This document shows positions 1-6,187 of a stretch of DNA of 16,497 bases, in pieces; the stretch's first letter is position 1, and each line of letters begins with the position of its first letter. The translations under genes and the position numbers were made by a program. Source of the stretch: Clostridiales bacterium (lineage in GTDB: Bacteria > Bacillota > Clostridia > Lachnospirales > Lachnospiraceae); the NCBI GenBank assembly GCA_019416265.1, contig DXXQ01000017.1:1-16497 (forward strand), in the 5' to 3' direction. The notes under the pieces are model-generated. The model ran no database searches. It saw only the letters and a program-made list of their open reading frames with translations, and was not told the DNA's origin.

Positions 1-107
1 CCATTTTAGGAATTCTCAGCATGGATCTGACCAGAGTCCTGACAGTAGACTGTCATGGAGAGAGTGCTGAATTTAACCGCACTCTCAAGAAATTTGCAGC
101 ATCATAA
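1..107 (+). CDS. HPr-family phosphocarrier protein, C-terminal fragment
   Basis: The reading frame is open from the left edge (first whole codon at base 3) to TAA at 105-107, so only the last 34 residues are visible and the start lies outside the window. The segment Ile-Leu-Gly-Ile-Leu-Ser-Met-Asp-Leu followed by a short strand and a last helix ending Lys-Lys-Phe-Ala-Ala-Ser matches the C-terminal part of HPr-like proteins, where S(I/L)(M/L)G(I/L)(L/M)SL precedes a beta strand and the final helix. HPr carries phosphate in the sugar phosphotransferase system or, in Gram-positives, serves in catabolite control. The catalytic His and regulatory Ser lie upstream and cannot be checked, so this could be a non-PTS HPr-like relative. 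A terminator follows at once, which supports this as the end of a transcript. Confidence 0.55.
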   Translation, partial: ILGILSMDLTRVLTVDCHGESAEFNRTLKKFAAS

Positions 108-136
108 CAGGCATTTGGGCTGCATATGAACAACGT

Positions 137-210
137 AAAAAACAGATACGATATGGAAATGACTTAACCCCCGCGACATCTCAGGATTCCATACGTACCT
201 GTTTTTTTTT
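137..210 (+). terminator. Intrinsic terminator after the HPr-like gene
   Basis: A long imperfect hairpin has 5' arm 143-158 and 3' arm 187-201. ATGGAA (153-158) pairs TTCCAT (187-192), TACG (147-150) pairs CGTA (194-197) and CAG (143-145) pairs CTG (199-201). A run of nine T (202-210) follows, and a run of A (137-142) precedes the stem. The loop is long, about 28 bases. The rest of the gap to 308 shows only a weak promoter candidate (TAGAAT at 269-274, no good -35) and the cupin ribosome binding site. Confidence 0.6.
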
Positions 211-308
211 CGTGTTTATATTTACAGGATTATAGGGAAAACTACTGGAAGAAACTGCTTTTTTTTGGTAGAATAGCGGTAGCGTGACGAAAAAGAGGAG
301 GTTATGTA

Positions 309-635
309 ATGAAGGTAAGCCGTATAGAACATATGTGTGAAGGAAACGGACATGTGATTATAAAAGAAATCCTGGAAGGCGAACAGCTGAACGGGAAATG
401 CGGTCTTTATGCAGAGGTGACCCTGGAGCCCGGATGCTCTCTGGGCTATCACGAGCACCACGGGGAAAGCGAAACCTATTATATCATTCAGGGGCAGGGA
501 GAATATAACGACAATCATGCATACCGCCCTGTGAAGGCAGGAGATATCACCTTTACCCCATCCGGAAAGGGACACGGACTTGCAAATACGGGAAATACAG
601 ATCTTGTATTTATGGCATTGATTATATTAGACTGA
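309..635 (+). CDS. Small single-domain cupin protein
   Basis: This 108-residue protein is essentially one Cupin_2 beta-barrel. Motif 1 is visible as Gly46 with His48, His50 and Glu55, followed by a Tyr-Tyr-Ile-Ile-Gln-Gly-Gln-Gly strand. Motif 2 is Gly-Asp-Ile-Thr-Phe-Thr-Pro (79-84) with His89 and Asn93. His48, His50, Glu55 and His89 are the expected metal ligands. The start ATG at 309 follows AGAGGAGG (293-300) at a good distance. Small cupins bind metal and act as isomerases, dioxygenases, sugar-binding or sensing proteins; the sequence does not show which. It is first in a same-strand cluster with an aminopeptidase (22-base gap), a HAD phosphatase and an M20 hydrolase. The family call is firm and the function is unknown. 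Confidence 0.85.
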   Translation: MKVSRIEHMCEGNGHVIIKEILEGEQLNGKCGLYAEVTLEPGCSLGYHEHHGESETYYIIQGQGEYNDNHAYRPVKAGDITFTPSGKGHGLANTGNTDLVFMALIILD

Positions 636-657
636 GAATAACGGAACGGAGAAGACT

Positions 658-1926
658 ATGTATAGAGAAACAGCAGAAAAATTACTGGAATTTATCAAAA
701 AAAGCCCAACAGCTTTTCAGGCGGTGGAAACAATGAAAACCCGTTTTTCAGAGGAAGGGTTTACGGAATTAAGAGAAGAAGACCACTGGAAGATCAAGGC
801 AGGAGGAAACTACTTTGTTACCCGAAACAACTCAGCCCTGATTGCTTTTTCCATTCCGGAAGAGGGAGGAGATTCTTTCCGCATTATGGCAAGCCACAGC
901 GATTCTCCTGCCTTTAAGATCAAGGAAAATCCGGAGATGAATGTGGAAGGGGCATATGTGAAGCTGAATGTGGAAAAATACGGCGGTATGCTTCTTTTTC
1001 CGTGGTTTGACAGACCCCTTTCCGTTGCCGGCCGTCTGATCGTAAAAGAAGAGGGAAAAATCTGTGAAAAGCTGGTGAATGTGGACAGGAATCTTTTGAT
1101 GATTCCCAGCCTTGCCATCCATATGAACCGGGATGCCAACGAGAGCAGCAAGCTCAGTGTGCAGAAGGAGCTTCTGCCTCTTTTCGGCGGCAGTGAAAGC
1201 AAGGGAAAATTTATGAAGACCATTGCACAGGAGGCGGGAACCACAGAGGAAGCCATTCTCGGTCATGATCTCTTTTTATATGACAGGGATCCCGGGATTT
1301 TGTGGGGAGCAGAAGAGGAATTTATTTCATCTCCCCGCCTGGATGACCTCCAATGTGCATTTTCCTCTATGGAAGGCTTTCTCAGAGCAGACAGAAAAGA
1401 GCACATTGCCGTTCACTGTGTTTTGGACAATGAAGAGGTGGGAAGCTCTACGAAACAGGGAGCAGCGTCCACATTCCTGAAGGATACGCTGACAAGGATT
1501 AATCTCTGTCTTGGCAGAACCCAGGAGGAATACATGATGGCTCTTGCAAAGAGCTTCATGGTATCTGCAGACAATGCCCACGCTCTTCATCCGAATTACG
1601 GGGAGAAGGCAGATGTTGTCAACCATCCGGTGTTAAACGGCGGAATTGTGATCAAATATAATGCCAATCAGAAATACTGTACAGACGGAGTTTCCGCAGC
1701 AGTCTTTAAAGACATCTGTAAGGAAGCAGGGGTGAAGTGCCAGACGTTTGTCAACCATTCTGACGTTGCCGGCGGCTCCACACTGGGAAATATCTCCAAT
1801 ACACAGGCAGCCATGAACACTGTGGACATCGGACTTCCGCAGCTTGCCATGCATTCTTCCTATGAGACTGCAGGGGTAAGGGACACGGAAAGCCTGATAA
1901 GAGCTGCAGCCGTGCTGTTTAAATAG
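658..1926 (+). CDS. apeB: M18 family (aspartyl-type) aminopeptidase
   Basis: This 422-residue protein has the usual length of M18 zinc aminopeptidases, which remove N-terminal residues, often acidic ones, from peptides in the cytoplasm. The metal-site motifs appear in order: His80-Ser-Asp82-Ser-Pro, Arg-Leu-Asp-Asp-Leu (227-231), Asp-Asn-Glu-Glu-Val-Gly-Ser (257-263), Ser-Ala-Asp305-Asn-Ala-His, Asn-His-Ser-Asp-Val-Ala-Gly-Gly-Ser (366-374) and Ala-Met-His399-Ser-Ser-Tyr-Glu. The dinuclear zinc ligands and the catalytic Glu pair therefore look intact. The start ATG at 658 has a modest GGAGAAG site at 648-654. The next gene's ribosome binding site begins inside this stop codon region (nine-base gap), so co-translation is likely. 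M18 is preferred over M42 or M20 because of the His-Ser-Asp-Ser-Pro and His-Ser-Ser-Tyr-Glu signatures. Confidence 0.95.
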   Translation: MYRETAEKLLEFIKKSPTAFQAVETMKTRFSEEGFTELREEDHWKIKAGGNYFVTRNNSALIAFSIPEEGGDSFRIMASHSDSPAFKIKENPEMNVEGAYVKLNVEKYGGMLLFPWFDRPLSVAGRLIVKEEGKICEKLVNVDRNLLMIPSLAIHMNRDANESSKLSVQKELLPLFGGSESKGKFMKTIAQEAGTTEEAILGHDLFLYDRDPGILWGAEEEFISSPRLDDLQCAFSSMEGFLRADRKEHIAVHCVLDNEEVGSSTKQGAASTFLKDTLTRINLCLGRTQEEYMMALAKSFMVSADNAHALHPNYGEKADVVNHPVLNGGIVIKYNANQKYCTDGVSAAVFKDICKEAGVKCQTFVNHSDVAGGSTLGNISNTQAAMNTVDIGLPQLAMHSSYETAGVRDTESLIRAAAVLFK

Positions 1927-1935
1927 GAGGAAAAA

Positions 1936-2748
1936 GTGGAAAAAAAGGCAGTATTCTTTGATGCAGACGGAACGATCTGCGACATAAAAAAAGGAGTGCC
2001 GCAAAGCGCGATCAGAGCGGTGGAAGAGCTTACGGCAAGGGGACATGAGGCATGGCTGTGTACAGGGAGAAGCCGTGCATTTGTACCCTGGTATCTGGAG
2101 CAGATCCCTTTTACAGGAATGATCAGCGCCTGCGGAGCTACAATAGAAAAGAACGGCGTCCGCCTGTTTAATAAAGAAGTTTCTCCCCGGACTGCCAGAC
2201 ATTCGGCAGAGGTTCTGCGCAGATACGGTCTGGTTCCTATTATGGAGGGAGCAGACTTTATGTATTATGATAAGGAAGAATATACTCCGGAGATCAACTG
2301 GTACAGAGAACTCATAGATGAGGCTCTCGGAGATAAATGGCGTCCTATCAGGGGAAATGAAGACAGGATGCAGATCAATAAGATCAGTGCAAAAATGGTG
2401 GAAGGCTGCGATGCGGAGGCGGCATGCAGGGAGCTTTCCCGGTATTATGATGTGATTCGCCATGACAGCGGCTCCGCCCTTGCGGGAACCACCATTGAGC
2501 TGGTTCCAAAGGGCTTCAACAAGGCGGTGGGAATTGCGGCAGTATGCAGGATTTACGGAATTCCGTGGGAGAATACGGTAGTGTTCGGAGACAGTAACAA
2601 CGATCTGGCCATGTTTGAATACGCTGCAGTTAAGGTGGCAATGGGAAATGCCTCACCCCGGATCAAGGAACTGGCTGACTTTGTTACAGCAGATATGTTT
2701 CATTATGGAATTCAAAAAGGTCTGGAAAAACTGGGACTGATCGGATAA
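1936..2748 (+). CDS. Cof-type HAD-IIB phosphatase
   Basis: This 270-residue member of the Cof/YidA-like HAD-IIB hydrolases probably dephosphorylates small metabolites such as sugar phosphates or flavin-type phosphates. Motif I is Asp9-Ala-Asp11-Gly-Thr (nucleophile Asp9, acid/base Asp11). Motif II is Cys-Thr43-Gly-Arg-Ser. A conserved Lys lies in Pro-Lys192-Gly, and motif IV is Gly-Asp-Ser-Asn-Asn-Asp (218-223). The C2B cap occupies roughly residues 80-185. The start is GTG at 1936, chosen because AGGAGG at 1925-1930 sits five bases upstream and no ATG suits better. The nine-base gap to the aminopeptidase and 34-base gap to the M20 gene indicate one operon. The substrate cannot be read from sequence. 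Confidence 0.93.
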   Translation: MEKKAVFFDADGTICDIKKGVPQSAIRAVEELTARGHEAWLCTGRSRAFVPWYLEQIPFTGMISACGATIEKNGVRLFNKEVSPRTARHSAEVLRRYGLVPIMEGADFMYYDKEEYTPEINWYRELIDEALGDKWRPIRGNEDRMQINKISAKMVEGCDAEAACRELSRYYDVIRHDSGSALAGTTIELVPKGFNKAVGIAAVCRIYGIPWENTVVFGDSNNDLAMFEYAAVKVAMGNASPRIKELADFVTADMFHYGIQKGLEKLGLIG

Positions 2749-2782
2749 GGGAGAAAGAGCACAGGGACAGGAGGAAAACAGA

Positions 2783-3925
2783 TTGTTGGAAAAAAGATAC
2801 GAGGAGGAGCTTCTGGCTCTCCGTCGCCATTTTCACATGTATCCGGAGCTGGCGCTGAAAGAATATGAAACCTCGGGCTATATCCGGGATTATATGGAAA
2901 AGCTGGGATATGAGATCAGAGAGGTGGAGCCCACCGGACTGATTGCAGAGCTCCCTGTCCTGAAGAATAAAGAGCGGACTGTGGTGCTTCGTGCGGAAAT
3001 GGACGCCCTTCCCATTCAGGAAAAAACAGGATTGCCCTATGCCTCCAGGAGGGATGGGTGTATGCATGCCTGCGGACACGACGGGATCCTGGCAGTTGTT
3101 CTTATTCTGGCGAAGCTGGCGGCAAAGGCGGGAGAAGAGTTTCCGGTGAGACTGAGGATTCTGTTTGAGCCAGCCGAAGAAATCGGAGAAGGCGCAAAGA
3201 GAATGCTGGCAGCAGGGGCACTGGAGAATGCAGATGCCTTTGTAATGTTTCATTTTGCCGGGGACCAGAAGCTTGGAATGGCGGTTCATGAGGGACAGGC
3301 CTCTTCTATGATCGGAAGCATGGAGATCCATGTACATGGAAAATCCAGCCACTGGTGCGAGGCGCAGAAGGGAATTGACGCCATTTATGCCGCAGCCCGT
3401 GTGGTGACTGCCATCCATGAGGCCAACAGAGACTACCGGGGAAAAGGAAAGCAGCTGGTTGGAGTGGGGGCTGTCCATGGGGGAGAGTACGCCAATATTA
3501 TTGCGGACCATGTTGTGATGAACGGAAATATCCGGGCTACAAGAGAAGAGGATTTCTATGGGCTGAAAAGCCTTCTGGAAAAGAAATTCAGAGAGATCGA
3601 AGGGGAGACAGGGACGAAAATCGAGATGCTGTTTCCAAAGGAGCCGGTGCTTGCATTTGCCAATGACCGGGAGCTTACAAGAATTGCCCGGGAGGTGGGA
3701 ACTGAGATTTTCGGAGAGCGGTTCCTTCTGGAAGGGGAGGATGAGCTGTTTCTTTCCGGAGATAACGCATACCGCTATTTTTTGCAGACAAGAGGAATTT
3801 TCCTTGTTTTTCTCGCAGGGATAGAAGGGGAGGATCATCCTCTTCACCATCCAAAGTTTATGATAGACGAAAGGATTCTGGCTCTGAGCGCAGAAACCCT
3901 TTATAAAGTGATCGGGAGGCTTTAG
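2783..3925 (+). CDS. M20 family amidohydrolase (aminoacylase/hippurate hydrolase type)
   Basis: This 380-residue M20D-type metallohydrolase is expected to cleave N-acyl amino acids or related amides in the cytoplasm. Visible motifs are Arg-Ala-Glu-Met-Asp-Ala-Leu-Pro (70-77), His95-Ala-Cys97-Gly-His99-Asp, Glu-Pro-Ala-Glu-Glu (129-133), His157 and Asp-His-Pro-Leu-His-His-Pro-Lys-Phe (351-359). Cys97, His99, Glu133, His157 and a His at 355/356 would form the two-metal site. The dimerisation (lid) domain is about residues 175-290. The start is TTG at 2783 (a second TTG follows directly), supported by CAGGAGG at 2768-2774. The residue after GHDG is Ile where most relatives have His, and the second-metal His is followed by Phe rather than Val, so this is a divergent subgroup. 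It is last in the four-gene cluster; its stop codon lies in the terminator loop. Confidence 0.9.
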   Translation: MLEKRYEEELLALRRHFHMYPELALKEYETSGYIRDYMEKLGYEIREVEPTGLIAELPVLKNKERTVVLRAEMDALPIQEKTGLPYASRRDGCMHACGHDGILAVVLILAKLAAKAGEEFPVRLRILFEPAEEIGEGAKRMLAAGALENADAFVMFHFAGDQKLGMAVHEGQASSMIGSMEIHVHGKSSHWCEAQKGIDAIYAAARVVTAIHEANRDYRGKGKQLVGVGAVHGGEYANIIADHVVMNGNIRATREEDFYGLKSLLEKKFREIEGETGTKIEMLFPKEPVLAFANDRELTRIAREVGTEIFGERFLLEGEDELFLSGDNAYRYFLQTRGIFLVFLAGIEGEDHPLHHPKFMIDERILALSAETLYKVIGRL

Positions 3926-3938
3926 GCCTCCCGTTTTT
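3913..3938 (+). terminator. Intrinsic terminator overlapping the M20 stop codon
   Basis: A perfect 8-bp stem CGGGAGGC (3913-3920) / GCCTCCCG (3926-3933) has loop TTTAG and is followed by TTTTT (3934-3938). The loop contains the TAG stop (3923-3925) of the amidohydrolase. The minus-strand permease ends at 3952, so the two genes converge here, but no good T-run exists for the minus direction. Confidence 0.85.
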
Positions 3939-3951
3939 GTACTGAAAAAGG

Positions 3952-4896
3952 TCAGATCAATCCAAGGCTTCTGCAGAGGAACAGCCATCCGGTCAGGGTA
4001 AAGGAGCTTAAAAGAGTGGTCACCATAATGACTCCGGAGGAAAAAGAGCCGTCATGATCCATGTTTCTGGCCATGACATAGCAGCTTACTGTGCTGGCAG
4101 AACCCAGCATGATGATGATCGCTGTCAGCTTGTCCTGTGTGAAGCCGAGAGAGATCGCCATGGGAAGGAAAAGGGCCTCAAAGCCTATGAGCTTTAAAAA
4201 AGCACAGGAGGCAGTTGCCCGGACTCTTCCGAAGGCCTGGTGGAAGTTCAGGCTTCCCCCCATTGCCATCAGTCCCAGAGGAGTGGCGATCCGACCGAGG
4301 TTGTCAATGGTGCTGTCCAGAAAAACAGGCATCGGAAGGGAAAGAAGGGACCAGATCATACCGGCAAGGATGCCGAGGATGATGGGATTGGTGAGGATCT
4401 CTTTACCCGTGGAGATAAGAGCCTTCCTGTCGAATGGTTCCTGACCCGGCTTAAAAAAGGAAAGGACAGTGACTGCCATGATATTATAAAGGGGAACGCT
4501 GGCAATGATCATGAGAGGCGCCATTCCTGCGTTTCCGTAAAGATTCTGGATAATGGCAATGCCAAGGATCGCGGCGCTGCTTCTGTAGGAGGCCTGGATG
4601 AATTCTCCCTGAATGTCCCGGGGCTTCAGAAAAAAAGAAAGACCTGCGGAGATCGCAATGGAGATCAGGGTTGCGAAAAAGCAGAAGAGAACCATTTTTG
4701 TATCCCAGGCTGAGGCGAAATCTGCGCCGGAAATATCCTGGAACAAAAGAGCGGGAAGGGCGGCTCTGAAAACAAATTTATTCATACCGTTTACAAAGGA
4801 GTCATTGAATAAGCCCGCTTTTCTGAAAAAACAGCCCAAAAGTAAGGTTAAGAAGATTGGAATTGTTGCATTTAAACAAAAAATCAGATTTTCCAT
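3952..4896 (-). CDS. AEC-family (auxin efflux carrier) permease
   Basis: This 314-residue integral membrane protein has about ten hydrophobic segments. It starts Met-Glu-Asn-Leu-Ile-Phe and has the N-terminal Leu-Leu-Leu-Gly-Cys-Phe-Phe-Arg-Lys-Ala-Gly-Leu-Phe turn and the Leu-Pro-Ala-Leu-Leu-Phe helix typical of AEC transporters. Family members export or import organic anions such as malate, malonate or lactate; the substrate is unknown here. An upstream in-frame Met at 4950 is possible but would lie within the predicted promoter. The start at 4896 is preferred because the minus strand reads AGAGGGG about nine bases before it. The gene is divergent from the phosphatase gene and convergent with the M20 gene. 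It has its own near-consensus promoter at 4930-4957. Confidence 0.88.
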   Translation of the reverse strand: MENLIFCLNATIPIFLTLLLGCFFRKAGLFNDSFVNGMNKFVFRAALPALLFQDISGADFASAWDTKMVLFCFFATLISIAISAGLSFFLKPRDIQGEFIQASYRSSAAILGIAIIQNLYGNAGMAPLMIIASVPLYNIMAVTVLSFFKPGQEPFDRKALISTGKEILTNPIILGILAGMIWSLLSLPMPVFLDSTIDNLGRIATPLGLMAMGGSLNFHQAFGRVRATASCAFLKLIGFEALFLPMAISLGFTQDKLTAIIIMLGSASTVSCYVMARNMDHDGSFSSGVIMVTTLLSSFTLTGWLFLCRSLGLI

Positions 4897-4929
4897 GATA
4901 ATTTTCCCCTCTAAAAAATGATAATTAGT

Positions 4930-4957
4930 ATTATAATCCATTGCCTGCAATTGTCAA
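4930..4957 (-). promoter_or_regulatory. Sigma-A type promoter for the AEC permease
   Basis: On the minus strand TTGACA (4957-4952), a 16-base spacer and TATAAT (4935-4930) form a near-consensus promoter. The region just downstream (4921-4934) is the short inverted repeat ATAAT-N4-ATTAT, which overlaps the -10 and could be an operator. The -35 overlaps that of the divergent promoter. Confidence 0.75.
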
Positions 4958-4979
4958 ACCTGTTTTTCTGTGGTATTCT
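4951..4979 (+). promoter_or_regulatory. Sigma-A type promoter for the phosphatase gene
   Basis: TTGTCA (4951-4956), a 17-base spacer and TATTCT (4974-4979) lie about 42 bases before the phosphatase ATG. The -35 occupies the same bases as the -35 of the minus-strand promoter. Confidence 0.6.
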
Positions 4980-4984
4980 AAATC

Positions 4985-5003
4985 CGTGATAGCGTATGTC
5001 ACG
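4985..5003 (+). promoter_or_regulatory. Inverted repeat near the start point of the phosphatase promoter, possible operator
   Basis: CGTGA (4985-4989) and TCACG (4999-5003) are perfect inverted arms nine bases apart. They sit at the expected transcription start, between the -10 (4974-4979) and the ribosome binding site (5011-5016). The position suits a repressor site or a small 5' hairpin. No regulator can be named. Confidence 0.3.
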
Positions 5004-5021
5004 TTACAATAGGAGGTATCT

Positions 5022-6074
5022 ATGAAATACGGAAAAATCAGAATCGAAGACGGACATTTGATTTTTACCAGACATATGATGATAAATTCCCTCCCCTGCA
5101 GCGACATTCTGTGGGCTTATATGAGGAGAGAAGGGGAGGAAGAAATCTCTGAAAGACAGGTCCTTTCCACTTATCTGGTAGTGATTACAAAGCGGAAAAA
5201 GAAATATAAATTTGATATGTCAGAGAGGGAGGTACAGGATTGTATCGCTCTTTTAAAGGCGTTGAACCCGGAAATGGCAGTAGGTTTTCCAAGAGGCAGC
5301 CGCATTGCCCTCCAGAGCCTGGCAAACACCAGAGATCTGGGAGCGATTATGACGGAGGACGGACGCCATATCATTCCGCGCAAGCTTCTGCGCAGCGGAG
5401 ATCTTTATCACACCTCTCTTGGGGATAAGGAGATACTGGCAGATGAATATCATCTGAAGACGGTGATCGACCTGCGAACTGTGGCGGAGAGGGAACAGAA
5501 GCCGGACACCATCATTGCAGGGGTGGAATACTACCACATTCCCGTGCTGGATGAAGAGGCTCTCGGAATTGCCAGGGATAAAAATATGACAGAGAGCTTT
5601 TTTGAGCTTCCTGCTGACCCGGAGGAATTTATGATCCGCCAGTATTCGGATTTTATCAGAGATCCCTACTGTGTGAAGCAGTTTGCGAAATTTATTGATG
5701 TCATCCTTCACCACAAGGACGGCGCAGTATTATGGCACTGCAGTGCAGGGAAGGACAGAGCCGGCGTGGGCACAGCTCTGCTCCTGTATATTCTCGGAGT
5801 GCCGAGAGAGACGATCAGGGAAGACTTCATGAGGACAAACCGCTACCTTGAACCGGAGCTTCATTATATGGAACGCCTTTTGGAGGCACAGGGAAAGGAC
5901 AGCCTTGAGACGGTGCAGAAGCTTCACGCATTTTTTACAGTGAAGGAAGCTTATATAGATGCGGTCTTTGACACCATCGAGGAGGAATACGGCACAATGG
6001 AACGTTTCTTCAGGAAGGATCTTTATCTCACTCAGAAAAGTGTGGACGATCTCCGTGAGAAGTATCTTTTGTAG
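5022..6074 (+). CDS. Y_phosphatase3-type tyrosine/lipid phosphatase with N-terminal PH-like domain
   Basis: This 350-residue protein carries the phosphatase P-loop His239-Cys240-Ser-Ala-Gly-Lys-Asp-Arg246-Ala-Gly, the CX5R motif with the Lys-Asp pair seen in bacterial MptpB-like enzymes that act on phosphotyrosine, phosphoserine and phosphoinositides. The domain begins near Arg104-Asp-Leu-Gly and the Arg-Ser-Gly-Asp-Leu strand at 124-128. Asp150-Leu-Arg precedes a variable region, and a helical tail follows to the end. Residues 1 to about 85 are extra: alternating strands, a basic Lys-Arg-Lys-Lys-Lys patch (57-61) and a final helix, suggestive of a PH-like fold (inference). No signal peptide is seen. 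The ATG at 5022 follows AGGAGG (5011-5016). It is a single-gene transcript with its own promoter and terminator. The phosphatase call is firm; the substrate is unknown. Confidence 0.88.
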   Translation: MKYGKIRIEDGHLIFTRHMMINSLPCSDILWAYMRREGEEEISERQVLSTYLVVITKRKKKYKFDMSEREVQDCIALLKALNPEMAVGFPRGSRIALQSLANTRDLGAIMTEDGRHIIPRKLLRSGDLYHTSLGDKEILADEYHLKTVIDLRTVAEREQKPDTIIAGVEYYHIPVLDEEALGIARDKNMTESFFELPADPEEFMIRQYSDFIRDPYCVKQFAKFIDVILHHKDGAVLWHCSAGKDRAGVGTALLLYILGVPRETIREDFMRTNRYLEPELHYMERLLEAQGKDSLETVQKLHAFFTVKEAYIDAVFDTIEEEYGTMERFFRKDLYLTQKSVDDLREKYLL

Positions 6075-6103
6075 AAATATTTTGTTTTTTTGTAAAAAAA
6101 TAA

Positions 6104-6134
6104 CCCCCCTACGGGCTTGTAGGGGGGATTTTTT
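6104..6134 (+). terminator. Intrinsic terminator after the phosphatase gene
   Basis: CCCCCCTA (6104-6111) pairs TAGGGGGG (6120-6127) with an 8-base loop, followed by a T-run at 6129-6134. A run of A precedes the stem. Confidence 0.88.
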
Positions 6135-6145
6135 ATCTTTATAAT
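6117..6145 (+). promoter_or_regulatory. Candidate promoter for the ABC importer operon, inside the upstream terminator
   Basis: TATAAT (6140-6145) is a perfect -10. The only -35 at 17 bases is TTGTAG (6117-6122), which matches at few positions and lies in the terminator hairpin. The -10 overlaps an inverted repeat CTTTAT (6137-6142) / ATAAAG (6155-6160) that could be a regulator site. The leader to the ATG would be about 36 bases. Confidence 0.45.
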
Positions 6146-6187
6146 GAAAGCATGATAAAGTATCAAAATAACAGGAGGAGAATTTTC

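Noticed and set aside
1633..2463. Antisense open frame (about 276 codons) across the aminopeptidase and HAD genes
   Set aside because: It spans two well-supported plus-strand genes and shows no family motifs or ribosome binding site.
2684..3988. Long antisense open frame (about 434 codons) opposite the M20 gene
   Set aside because: It lacks recognisable domains, while the plus strand carries all M20 metal-site motifs and a ribosome binding site. It is a shadow of biased codon use.
4921..4935. Fur-type box before the permease
   Set aside because: The arms ATAAT and ATTAT are four bases apart, not one as in the Fur consensus, and the site is simply AT-rich around the -10.
4897..4950. Upstream start for the AEC permease at 4950
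   Set aside because: It falls inside the predicted promoter, and the ATG at 4896 has a good AGAGGGG site.
6152..6187. Upstream start for the binding protein at 6152
   Set aside because: It would place charged residues before the signal peptide and lies at the predicted transcription start; AGGAGG fits the ATG at 6188.
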